The notes under the pieces were generated by a model. The model ran no database searches, had not been told where the DNA came from, and was given only the letters and a program-made list of their open reading frames with translations. From Lachnospiraceae bacterium (lineage in GTDB: Bacteria > Bacillota > Clostridia > Lachnospirales > Lachnospiraceae), in assembly GCA_017463035.1 (NCBI GenBank), contig JAFTPY010000279.1:1-8987 (forward strand): a stretch of 8,987 nt of DNA, written 5' to 3'. The translations under genes and the position numbers were made by a program. Positions 1 to 7,598 of this stretch are shown piece by piece. Each line of letters opens with the position of its first letter. Within the stretch, counting starts at the first letter, position 1.

Positions 1-959
1 GTAATAAACTCTACATGCTGTTTATTGTTATACTCTTCCATCGGAATATTGATTTCGATACCGGAATCGGTGGTTAAAAACTGCTTTTCAAACTTCTTTG
101 TGGTTTTCTCACTCTTTACCGTGATTTCTTCCTTCGGAAGCTTATACTTTTCCAGCTTTTCTACAAACTCCTCTTTAATTTCCGGCGCCGCTTCTTTAAA
201 GACCTTCTCCACGATTTCCTCTACCCGAATCGGACCTTCCGTCTTGGCACATTCCTCATGAAGCACACTCTTTGTCTTCATCTTCTGCTCGAAATCGTCA
301 TCGTAATACTTTTTGTTAATCTGCTCCACCGCCTTGGTGACAAGATCCAGCTTCGTCTTCTGGGACATTCTGGCATGACAGTGTAAAAACAGCTCCGACA
401 GATAGTTGACCTTCTCCCCGTTCACCGGGAACTTCTTCTCCACCAGACGTACCGCATCCCCCTCAAGGTCAATCAGTACCGCCTCGGAAAGCTTTCCTCC
501 GGCAAGCGGCAACGCCGCCGTCTGCTTCATGACTTCATTGATGTTTTCGTCCTGCTCTCCGAGGGATGTATAGTGCACATACACTTCCTTATAGTTCATC
601 TTAAGGATGGCAAGATGCTGCCTCGACTCCACCTGGAAGGTTACAAAAAACACATCTCCCGCCGGAATATCGATGTTGGAATTCATAATCTCATAAAGCT
701 TTCCCGCTAACTGCTTGCTCACCGGAATCAGGTTCTCTTCCCTAAAGTCCCGCAGGGCCGCATACACCTCGGATGATTCCGTATCAAACACACAGTTCTT
801 CAAGTCGTCCCCGGACAACAGCTTATAAATATGATTCCGTAAAAAATCGCACAAGTCCGGCCCCATTTCCAGCAGGGAATCCGAAAGCACCGGCATTCCC
901 ACCATAGAATCCAAAATATGGATCACCGCTTCTCTGATAATAATATCGTCCTTTTCCAT
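1..959 (-). CDS. 37-kDa nucleoid-associated protein (NA37/YejK family), C-terminus cut by window edge
   Basis: This reading frame runs open from an ATG at 957-959 to the left edge, giving 319 residues without a stop. It starts MEKDDIIIREAVIHILDSMV and its last visible residues are KQHVEFIT. The opening (an I..A..HILD motif followed by LSD..L), the central VFFVTFQ...HLAILKMNYK strand pair and the late helix-rich KYYDDDF..K segment match the bacterial nucleoid-associated NA37 family (PF04245; E. coli YejK/NdpA), whose members are usually 330-350 residues. Only a short tail should therefore be missing. E. coli YejK is found on the nucleoid; its molecular role is unsettled. The start is supported by AGGAGA at 965-970, five bases upstream of the ATG. 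The gene begins 12 bases after the DUF4132 stop codon, so it is very probably co-transcribed and translationally coupled to it. The family assignment is from recalled motif pattern, not from a search. Confidence 0.85.
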   Translation of the reverse strand, partial: MEKDDIIIREAVIHILDSMVGMPVLSDSLLEMGPDLCDFLRNHIYKLLSGDDLKNCVFDTESSEVYAALRDFREENLIPVSKQLAGKLYEIMNSNIDIPAGDVFFVTFQVESRQHLAILKMNYKEVYVHYTSLGEQDENINEVMKQTAALPLAGGKLSEAVLIDLEGDAVRLVEKKFPVNGEKVNYLSELFLHCHARMSQKTKLDLVTKAVEQINKKYYDDDFEQKMKTKSVLHEECAKTEGPIRVEEIVEKVFKEAAPEIKEEFVEKLEKYKLPKEEITVKSEKTTKKFEKQFLTTDSGIEINIPMEEYNNKQHVEFI

Positions 960-971
960 TGTTCTCTCCTG

Positions 972-3900
972 TTATCTGATTTGTTCCAGTATACTGACAT
1001 CCTTTATCTTCTTATCCTGGGCAAAGAAAATAACCTTTGTCAAAATCTCCGCTGTCTTCGGGTCCTCGTCCGCAAACGGAAGGAAGATTTTTCCTCTGTG
1101 CTGTGAGTGCACCGGAAGCACCGTTATCATCGCTCCGCCCTGCTTGTGAATGACACCGCTACCGAGATTGATATTGTAAGTCCCGTAAACGCCCTCCGCA
1201 ACAGCATGGTTGTTTTGAACGGTAACATTCGTAAGCTTAAGCAGAGGCAAAATACAGGTAAGCAACGCCGCCCGCATTTCCACGGTAGAATGACTGGTTT
1301 CCGGGTCTACGCCTCCGGCATGAGCCACACTGACCGCCAGATCCACATCCCGCATAACCTCCGAGAAAATCACCTCCGGAATGTCTTTGATTTTCAAGGA
1401 CTGCCATGTGCTTCTGTCATAAAACTCCACACATTCCAGCGTCGGAGCCTCAATATCCGACGGTGAAAACCAGTCCGCCAAAGCAAAAATCCGGGCTGCG
1501 ATATTCTCTTTGTAATAAATCTTTTGTAACCCGTCCTCCACATCCGCTACCCAACGGCGTCCCTTTAAGCAAGCCACCGTTTTCTGCGTCTGAATCTGAT
1601 TTCCGGAATATCTTCTTGAATAATTCAGTTCCGTTTCCTCTTCCGTTTTTACATAAAGCTCACGGAACACCTGCTTAAAGGGCTGTATCATTTTCTTTTC
1701 AAACAACACCTTCTGATACTCCGGCCAGTGTCCGTCCCGATATAAGTGCACCGGATGGGCCACTTTCACCTTATCCTCAGAGTTCAAACTATGTTCAACT
1801 CCCGCATAATCCGTAAGTATATTCTCCCAAAGAAAGCCTACATTGCCGTCACACATAAATACCAGATTCTTTACCAAGGCCTTTGCCACCGGATTTAGAT
1901 GCAAGGTCATAATTTCCTCTACGGTAAATTCCGTTTCATCCTCCATGGCCTGCTCCAACATAAGCCTGGTCCGCTTATACTGCTCCGTCAGCTTTTTCCT
2001 GCTTTCGTTCAGGCGAAGAATATACTCATGCTTCTTAAGCTTTGCCGGTACAGACTTTAACTCCTTGCCGGCTTTTGTGCAGACAAGCTCGGCCTTTCCG
2101 CTCTCATCCACGTTTAACCGTACCGTTACATCCTCTACCTCTGCTTCCTCGAACAGCTCCTTCATATCATCAAGCAGCTTCGTTTCCATCCGAAGGGTCA
2201 GGCGCATCACATCCGAATAACCGGCATTCATGGCAAGATTACTCATGGCAATCTCCACTGCCTTTTTCTCGCTTGCAATTCTTTGAGCACCGAATTTCTT
2301 GCTTTCCTTTAAAAACCGCTGCAAAAACAAATAGCTTCGGATCACATCCTCTTCGCCTGCCAGCGGAATTAAACTGTATGCCATTAACAAATCCTTATTT
2401 CTCTTGTCGGAGATTTTCTGCTCCGCATCCGCCCGGTCTGTCTTTCCCAGTACCGCATCCGCATACTTTCTGGCACGGGAATGCTTTGTACCGTCGGAAA
2501 TGTATTTTGCGGCATCGTAAATCATCTCGAAACGTTTCTTGCCCAAGGTTTCATAAGCTTCCTTAAACCAATGAATATCAAAGGCTCCGTCGTTTAACTC
2601 CTCTTCGGAAAGAGGCGTAAACCTCGCTATCATCGCCTTGCGTTTATCATCAAAACGCTCGTTCATATGCGCCATGAAATAATAGCAGGCCGACAAAAAT
2701 CCCTCATAGCCAAGATATTCTCCGACCATCGGAATCCATTCCGGTGAGTACAAGGCCGCTTCAATTAACCGCTTTTCGGTAATCTCCTTCCCCGAAAGTG
2801 CCTGCCGTAGAGATTTCACTGTATCTTTCTCACCCGGCATACATACTCCCAGCAAATGACTCATGCAGCCCTTTTTGCTGTCCGGGGAAGAATACGAGGA
2901 ACGCTCCAACGTATCTTCTCCCATCGCAGTCAGAATGGCCACCAGATTCTCTACACCGTAGATTCTCCGGATTCTTCCGATTACCTTGGAATACTCGGTT
3001 TCACTGTCGCCTCTTTTCAGTTCTACGGAAAGCACCTCAAGAAGCAACTCTTCATACACCTCGTCTACAAAACACTGCGCCTTTGCATCCTCTAAAAACG
3101 GCTCCATCAAATGACTTCTCCGGTGATCCCGCCAGCTTCCGTAACCGCTTCGCTTCGCCACCTGTTTTCCCTGCTCTCTGAATCCGGACGCGATCAGCGT
3201 TACTGCCTCAAGCGCTTCCCCGAAATTCTCCTCCCGGAAGAAAAACTCGTACATTGCTCGCTTTGTAATAATACCGCGGCTGGCCGCCAACAGATACGGA
3301 ACTATGCCCGGTTCCGCAAAAACACCGTCGGAAAGCTCGTACTCTCTCGGACATATCACCCGCCTTTGTTCCGGACTTCTGTAATATACCCGCTCCGATT
3401 CCTCTCTTTGTATATCCCGCAGGAAGGTCTTCTCTGCCACAGAAACCGTAAGCGGAAACACCGTCTCTAAGTACGCATCGTTTCTGCAAACAAGCTCTCC
3501 GAACCATTTACAAAGCTGGTTATGGGAAATAAAATGTGCCTCTCTTTCCCGACAATAAGTCTGCATATGAAGCGGCGGCACCGCAGGAAGTATCACCTTA
3601 TCCTGCGGAAGACATTTCACATACCACCGGCCCAGTGCTATCGAAAGAAGATACAACCGCTCTTTCTCTACATATTCCGCTATCAGCCTGACCACGATGT
3701 TATGTAACTGCATCTTGAAAGAGTAGGTCTGCAATTCATCATAACCCTCACCGAACAATTCAAGGATATACGGCCTTACCTTCTCGTCAAAATCCGTTCC
3801 TCTGCCACGAGCCCGCAAAAGCACATACATCCGCACCAAACGCTCCGGCTCACGAAGCTTTGTTTCATACCATCCCTTCCAAATGGAAAGACCCGGTACC

Positions 3901-6155
3901 TCCCGCTTCTGCCCCTCCGAAATCTCCGTAAAACATCGGTCGGAGCCGCTGAAGGTATACACCTCTCCGCCGTAGCCCCGGAATTCATCGTTTCCGTGCT
4001 CTGTAAATAACCGGTGCAGACTGTCGCAATCCGCCTTTGCAAGGGCAGACGTCTGTGCTGCCGGTTCTTTTTTCTTAAACTTTTCCTTTATGGACTGTAA
4101 CAGGCCACTCTTTTCGCTTCTTCCGTACAACTGCTTTGTAAGCTTCGACTCCGGAAAGAACTCCGTAAAGGTATCCGCCGCTTTTTTGAAAAGCTCACAG
4201 TCGGCCAGTTTCGGCACATAACGGTCCCGTTCCGTATACAACGGCTCTTTTTTCACCGATTCTCCTTCGCTTCCCAGGATGCCTTCCATCAATACCTGTT
4301 CCTTTTGGCTCGTCTGCTCCATCCTTTTAACCAGCTCCGCCGCTTTGTAAAACGCAGACCGCCGCATCTCATCCTTCGCCAACCTTCTTACAATATCAAG
4401 ACCTGCGGTCCGCTTTTCTTCCTTCCCGTCGGATAATAAACGTTCCACCGTTCCCAGCAAAGCATCGTTTTTCTGCTTATACAAAAGGTCGATAATCGTA
4501 GCCCGCATATCTTCCGCCTTGTAACGAAGTAATGCTTCCATTTGGCGGTAATCCGCATCATTCAGTTCAATTCTTGCCGCAATTTTTGCCGCTCTTTGTC
4601 TTGTCCATGACTCCTTATCGGAAAGCATGGAAATCAAGGTCTCCTTCTGGATCTGCGTCTCCGGTGAATGTAACACCATCCCCACACAGTTTGCACGACT
4701 TCCCGCTTCGCACTCCTTTAACAGTCCGCAGAGAAAATCCTTTTTCCTTACATCCTGCAAATAAAAGGCAAGATAACACATATTTTCGATAATCCTGCTC
4801 TTTGATAACGACGCGGAATACCAAGGAAAAATGCACGGTGAAAACTCCGCCGACTTTCCTTCGATATTGCCGTAAATATAGCGCATCGTCTCGAAATTAT
4901 GCGCCATCTCTTCCTCTGTATCATACAGCAAATTTGCAAGAGACGTTGCATTTTGTATCTGTTCCTTCCCTACATTCCGGTACCGATTCATAAAATACGG
5001 CATATAAACCGCCAGAATATCCTGTTCGTCCTTATGCTCGTTTATGACCGTTTTGGCCAGATAATGGGCCAGTCTCTGATTATCCAGATTCGCACAAAAA
5101 TAGCCCGCCGTCAGAATCTGGTGACGGGTTCCTTCCTTTGACAGCTTCACTACCCGTTCCGTAGCCCCATCCGCATCATATACCGCCATGGACCACAGAC
5201 CGATGTAAATTTTCATGCAGTCCTCGCTTTTCAGATACTCCTCCGCCTTTTCCCGGTTATCGATACATTCCAAAATCAATTCAACGCTCTTATTACTGAT
5301 TCGCTCCAAGGTCTTTATATCCGCTCCGATTAAACCCAGCCATACACCTACCGCACGTTTTACCGAGGAAAAACGAATCAAATCATTTTCCGAAATTACC
5401 GCAAGGATTGTCCGGAACGCGTCAACGGTTCCGATATCCATACACTCGCAAATACTTTGCCGCAGGCCTTCCTGCAGTCTTGCCGCCAGCAAAAGCTTTC
5501 CCAGTAACTCATGCATTTCCCGGTTTCCGCTCTTTACGATTCCGTTTAACACAAACCGCTGCAACGGAAGCTCCCCTTCTCCGTTTACCATATCACGAAC
5601 CGAGTCCGCCACACCCTGATTGTTTCGTTCCAGCTCGTAAGCCACCGCCATATCGCTACACCCGAGAGAATACCACTTCAGATTCTTTTCAAAATACGCC
5701 CGTTCCTTCTCCGTGAGCCGCAGTCGAAGAATATCCTCCACATCCTTATCAATGGTCATCTTCCGGTGAAATTCGTAAATAATGTCCAAAATCCGGTTTA
5801 AATCATATACCGGACTACGAAAGGAACGTCTGTAATAGGAGGTGGAATAGGCCCAATCTATGGAACGGTCCACCGCATAGCACAAGGCCGCCTTATGGCG
5901 TCTGAAAATGTAACCGTTAAAGATCCAGTCCAGAGTTTCGTCTATAAACTGAGACGGCTTCGTCCAAGTTCCGTTTCGAAATCCTTCCAAAAACGCACCG
6001 TAAACTGCGGTTGCCTCCACGCGGCTGCCATCTCTTCCCAGACGCGCCAAAAATTCCCTGCGGTCATGCCCCAAGGTCCCACGAAATTTCAATTCCTTCT
6101 CTTTTAATTCTTCCTCATACAGCTTCGCCAGTTCTTCTGTTTTTAAATCCCCCAT
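972..6155 (-). CDS. Giant DUF4132-family protein (DUF5724/DUF4132/DUF7737-like architecture), function unknown
   Basis: This 1727-residue protein has no signal peptide or membrane segment and is presumably cytoplasmic. The N-terminal part is almost all helical; residues about 506-594 contain three HEAT-like repeats (ISMLSDKESWTRQRAAKIAA, then MEALLRYKAEDMRATIIDLL, then VERLLSDGKEEKRTAGLDIV). A lysine-rich linker (KEKFKKKEP) lies near residue 690. Residues about 1373-1570 carry the DUF4132 signature: LHLNPVAKALVKNLV, AHPVHLY with His1467, and QPFKQVFREL at 1491-1500. The C-terminus (about 1576-1727) holds a highly conserved-looking block: SEVMRDVD (1598-1605), STVEMR (1623-1628), LGSGVIH (1664-1670), PVHSQHRG (1681-1688) and LPFADEDPKTAEIL (1692-1705). 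The N-terminal two thirds probably correspond to the region called DUF5724. I see no WGR domain, which some MolR-type relatives carry. The family has no established activity; E. coli YehI is a shorter member. The ATG at 6155 follows AGGAGG at 6160-6165, which overlaps the preceding gene's TAG stop. The family call is firm; the function is unknown. Confidence 0.9.
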   Translation of the reverse strand: MGDLKTEELAKLYEEELKEKELKFRGTLGHDRREFLARLGRDGSRVEATAVYGAFLEGFRNGTWTKPSQFIDETLDWIFNGYIFRRHKAALCYAVDRSIDWAYSTSYYRRSFRSPVYDLNRILDIIYEFHRKMTIDKDVEDILRLRLTEKERAYFEKNLKWYSLGCSDMAVAYELERNNQGVADSVRDMVNGEGELPLQRFVLNGIVKSGNREMHELLGKLLLAARLQEGLRQSICECMDIGTVDAFRTILAVISENDLIRFSSVKRAVGVWLGLIGADIKTLERISNKSVELILECIDNREKAEEYLKSEDCMKIYIGLWSMAVYDADGATERVVKLSKEGTRHQILTAGYFCANLDNQRLAHYLAKTVINEHKDEQDILAVYMPYFMNRYRNVGKEQIQNATSLANLLYDTEEEMAHNFETMRYIYGNIEGKSAEFSPCIFPWYSASLSKSRIIENMCYLAFYLQDVRKKDFLCGLLKECEAGSRANCVGMVLHSPETQIQKETLISMLSDKESWTRQRAAKIAARIELNDADYRQMEALLRYKAEDMRATIIDLLYKQKNDALLGTVERLLSDGKEEKRTAGLDIVRRLAKDEMRRSAFYKAAELVKRMEQTSQKEQVLMEGILGSEGESVKKEPLYTERDRYVPKLADCELFKKAADTFTEFFPESKLTKQLYGRSEKSGLLQSIKEKFKKKEPAAQTSALAKADCDSLHRLFTEHGNDEFRGYGGEVYTFSGSDRCFTEISEGQKREVPGLSIWKGWYETKLREPERLVRMYVLLRARGRGTDFDEKVRPYILELFGEGYDELQTYSFKMQLHNIVVRLIAEYVEKERLYLLSIALGRWYVKCLPQDKVILPAVPPLHMQTYCREREAHFISHNQLCKWFGELVCRNDAYLETVFPLTVSVAEKTFLRDIQREESERVYYRSPEQRRVICPREYELSDGVFAEPGIVPYLLAASRGIITKRAMYEFFFREENFGEALEAVTLIASGFREQGKQVAKRSGYGSWRDHRRSHLMEPFLEDAKAQCFVDEVYEELLLEVLSVELKRGDSETEYSKVIGRIRRIYGVENLVAILTAMGEDTLERSSYSSPDSKKGCMSHLLGVCMPGEKDTVKSLRQALSGKEITEKRLIEAALYSPEWIPMVGEYLGYEGFLSACYYFMAHMNERFDDKRKAMIARFTPLSEEELNDGAFDIHWFKEAYETLGKKRFEMIYDAAKYISDGTKHSRARKYADAVLGKTDRADAEQKISDKRNKDLLMAYSLIPLAGEEDVIRSYLFLQRFLKESKKFGAQRIASEKKAVEIAMSNLAMNAGYSDVMRLTLRMETKLLDDMKELFEEAEVEDVTVRLNVDESGKAELVCTKAGKELKSVPAKLKKHEYILRLNESRKKLTEQYKRTRLMLEQAMEDETEFTVEEIMTLHLNPVAKALVKNLVFMCDGNVGFLWENILTDYAGVEHSLNSEDKVKVAHPVHLYRDGHWPEYQKVLFEKKMIQPFKQVFRELYVKTEEETELNYSRRYSGNQIQTQKTVACLKGRRWVADVEDGLQKIYYKENIAARIFALADWFSPSDIEAPTLECVEFYDRSTWQSLKIKDIPEVIFSEVMRDVDLAVSVAHAGGVDPETSHSTVEMRAALLTCILPLLKLTNVTVQNNHAVAEGVYGTYNINLGSGVIHKQGGAMITVLPVHSQHRGKIFLPFADEDPKTAEILTKVIFFAQDKKIKDVSILEQIR

Positions 6156-6159
6156 ACTA

Positions 6160-6165
6160 CCTCCT
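6160..6165 (-). promoter_or_regulatory. Shine-Dalgarno site overlapping the upstream stop codon
   Basis: A consensus AGGAGG sits four bases before the DUF4132 ATG, and its first two bases are the AG of the preceding gene's TAG stop (6164-6166). A ribosome finishing the 139-residue protein ends directly on the binding site of the giant gene. This arrangement favours translational coupling of the two products. Confidence 0.8.
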
Positions 6166-6583
6166 AAAACAAGCTTCCCGCTAACATGGTCAGCCGCAGA
6201 AACGTGAACAAATCATTCTCCTGTACTTCTATCGCTTGAGAAAGCTCCGAAAGTTCCTCTTCCTTATGAAAAATCCGAACCAAACCGTCCTCAAAGGCCT
6301 GCAAGGCCACTGTTACCGCCGTAACCTCGTCCGCCTCTTTTCCGCCGTAATTAATCCCGAAGGCAATCTTACCGATTTCACTCATATCCTCTATCTGTTC
6401 TCCGGTCAGCGGGCTGACACTCTCCTTGTTCCGCACCCTTTCGTTATATGCCGTAACACAGGTATGTACCGCTTCTTTGATTAGCTCTTCTACTGTTGTC
6501 GGACGGCATTCCAGCTTAAAATCAACCTCAGAAATCTTGTCCCGTTTCTTTCCCAATTGCTTCATTGTGATTTTGATGTTCAT
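6164..6583 (-). CDS. Small DUF4132-partner protein, putative ubiquitin-like beta-grasp fold
   Basis: The product has 139 residues and no named family that I can assign with confidence. I believe similar small proteins precede DUF4132 genes in other Firmicutes, but this is memory only. The N-terminus looks like a beta hairpin (NIKITMK, residues 2-8; EVDFKLEC, 19-26) followed by TTVEELIKEAV and a long helix (29-50). The C-terminus (about 100-136) reads LVRIF, EEEL, then DLFTFLRLTMLAG. This order, strand-strand-helix followed by a strand and a final LRL-type strand ending near a small-residue pair, parallels ubiquitin (its LIFAGKQLEDG and STLHLVLRLRGG segments). Here a helical insertion occupies about residues 50-98, including MSEIGKIAFGINYGGKEADE. 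The chain ends three residues past the AG, so no processed diglycine tail is evident. GGAGG at 6589-6593 supports the ATG. Only 8 bases separate it from DUF4132, which suggests a partner or regulator. The fold is an inference; the gene itself is secure. Confidence 0.85.
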   Translation of the reverse strand: MNIKITMKQLGKKRDKISEVDFKLECRPTTVEELIKEAVHTCVTAYNERVRNKESVSPLTGEQIEDMSEIGKIAFGINYGGKEADEVTAVTVALQAFEDGLVRIFHKEEELSELSQAIEVQENDLFTFLRLTMLAGSLF

Positions 6584-6598
6584 AAAACCCTCCGCAAA

Positions 6599-7018
6599 TT
6601 ATTCCTGACAGGCCCTTGCATATTCCTTAAACTTGGCAATTCCGTACTCCGCCACTTCCAAATCCTCTTCCGAAGTTGCTCCGCTAAAAGCAAAAGCAAG
6701 CTTACATCCGTCGTATTCTGCGTAAGCTCCGCCAACAAATCCCAGCTCTCCCATAATCTTTTTTCTTTCCGGATTTCCGCTGTTTGCGCAGGATGCAATC
6801 ACTTCTCCCGCCTTGGACCAGGCGATTGCCACCAAATTCCAACCTTCCTTCAAATTATACGGAGTCTCTACCACCTTCATCTCCCCAATCCAGTCAGCCG
6901 CACTGCTCTTATCTAGAAAACAGGCTACACCTACACCCTGTATCTTCATCTCCAGTGCCTTAGCTTCCATATCGTCCAGTACTCTTACCAATAACTCTCT
7001 TGCTGAGGTTTTGTCCAT
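6599..7018 (-). CDS. HbpS/GlcG-like 'haem-degrading' domain protein
   Basis: The product is a 139-residue single-domain soluble protein. An N-terminal helix (residues about 4-24) is followed by a GVGVACFLD strand, an AIAWSKAGEVIASC helix containing the Lys-Ala pair at 69-70, and then FVGGAYAEYDG, KLAFAFSGATSEEDLEVAE and a closing helix. The ending matches the GG...G...GVSGA..E.DE..A pattern of the PF03928 family (HbpS, GlcG, PduO C-terminal domain). Members bind haem or corrinoid-type ligands or serve as accessory domains in small-molecule metabolism; most, including this one, have no proven substrate. I chose the ATG at 7016-7018 because GGAGAA (7023-7028) lies six bases upstream. A TTG four codons earlier would absorb that site. 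The start comes one base after the HD gene's stop codon, so the two are coupled. The family call is reasonable but from pattern only. Confidence 0.75.
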   Translation of the reverse strand: MDKTSARELLVRVLDDMEAKALEMKIQGVGVACFLDKSSAADWIGEMKVVETPYNLKEGWNLVAIAWSKAGEVIASCANSGNPERKKIMGELGFVGGAYAEYDGCKLAFAFSGATSEEDLEVAEYGIAKFKEYARACQE

Positions 7019-7019
7019 A

Positions 7020-7577
7020 TTATTCTCCAATCTTTTTCAAGGTATCTTTCCGTATTTCTTCCCGTAATTCTTTCAGATATTCAGAAAAAGCCACCTTATC
7101 ATCAGCGTATGTTTTATTCAACTCATATTCTCTCGATATCCAGGTTGACAAATCGGAAATATTGTGTTGAATCACCGCTTCCAAGCCGTCAATCGCCTTA
7201 TACACCTTGGCTTCAACAGTTTCTCTTTTCGCCATTTCTTCATACAATGCAAGCATTTCGTCTGCATAGTTTGCAGGAAGTGTCCTTACCCAACCGTAAA
7301 GCAATTCCTCTTCTGCCTTTTCATTTTCACCTGTCTTATCAAAGGCCGGAATATCCCCGGTAAAGGCCTCTCCCAAATCATGGATAATGCACATTCGAAT
7401 CACCTTGTCCATGTCCACTTCCGAGAATTCATCCCGCATAAAAAACGCCATTAACGTCATCATCCAACTATGTTCAGCAACACTTTCATGCCTTCCTTGC
7501 TTTGTATAACAGTGACGGGTCGTATCTTTTAATCGTTCCGCTACATTTAATGCATCCAGTAATGCCCGTGCTTCCAT
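7020..7577 (-). CDS. HD-domain phosphohydrolase, YfbR/HDDC2-like (probable 5'-nucleotidase)
   Basis: The product has 185 residues. The HD-superfamily metal ligands are all in place: RHESVAEHSW supplies His36, IIHDLGE supplies the His66-Asp67 pair and Glu70, GDIP supplies Asp75, and KAIDGLEAV supplies Asp130. The arrangement SVAEH...HDLGEAFTGDIP, with a following charged E..KAEEE stretch, is typical of the HD_3/HDDC2 group (COG1896). Its E. coli member YfbR is a 5'-deoxynucleotidase that removes phosphate from dNMPs. The substrate here is inferred, not shown. The ATG at 7575-7577 is preferred over the in-frame GTG at 7598 because a full AGGAGG lies just upstream, and the GTG sits directly against the Nudix stop codon. 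The gap to the Nudix gene is 21 bases and to the next gene is one base. Pairing with a Nudix enzyme fits nucleotide-pool maintenance. Confidence 0.87.
   Translation of the reverse strand: MEARALLDALNVAERLKDTTRHCYTKQGRHESVAEHSWMMTLMAFFMRDEFSEVDMDKVIRMCIIHDLGEAFTGDIPAFDKTGENEKAEEELLYGWVRTLPANYADEMLALYEEMAKRETVEAKVYKAIDGLEAVIQHNISDLSTWISREYELNKTYADDKVAFSEYLKELREEIRKDTLKKIGE
7023..7028 (-). promoter_or_regulatory. Shine-Dalgarno site deciding the start of the HbpS-like gene
   Basis: GGAGAA lies six bases upstream of the ATG at 7018 and inside the last codons of the HD-domain gene. It argues against the longer TTG start at 7030, which has no comparable site in front of it. Confidence 0.65.
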
Positions 7578-7580
7578 AAG

Positions 7581-7587
7581 ACCTCCT
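7581..7587 (-). promoter_or_regulatory. Shine-Dalgarno site deciding the start of the HD-domain gene
   Basis: A perfect AGGAGGT lies three to four bases before the ATG at 7577. It falls inside the longer GTG-initiated version of the frame, so the shorter ATG start is the better choice. Confidence 0.7.
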
Positions 7588-7598
7588 AAGTTAACCAC

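Noticed and set aside
25..261. Plus-strand 78-codon frame near the left edge
   Set aside because: It is antisense to the NA37 gene, and its Ser/Phe-rich translation is the complement of Lys/Glu-rich codons. The minus-strand reading has a recognisable family pattern.
2042..2566. Plus-strand open frame of 174 codons, plus several others of 60-135 codons opposite the DUF4132 gene
   Set aside because: They lie wholly antisense to a clearly coding 1727-residue frame. Their translations are rich in Pro, Ser, His and Arg with no family pattern, as expected for the complement of a codon-biased gene.
3208..3507. Minus-strand 99-codon frame (also 3776-4042 and 4615-4836)
   Set aside because: They overlap the DUF4132 gene in another frame on the same strand, have no ribosome binding site that I can see, and show no recognisable composition.
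6134..6139. A-rich and T-rich patches near gene junctions as possible terminators or promoters
   Set aside because: No stem with a following T-run and no paired -35/-10 elements with good spacing were found on the minus strand in the short gaps.
7577..7598. GTG-initiated, seven-residue longer version of the HD protein
   Set aside because: The extension contains the AGGAGG that serves the ATG at 7577, and no ribosome site precedes the GTG.
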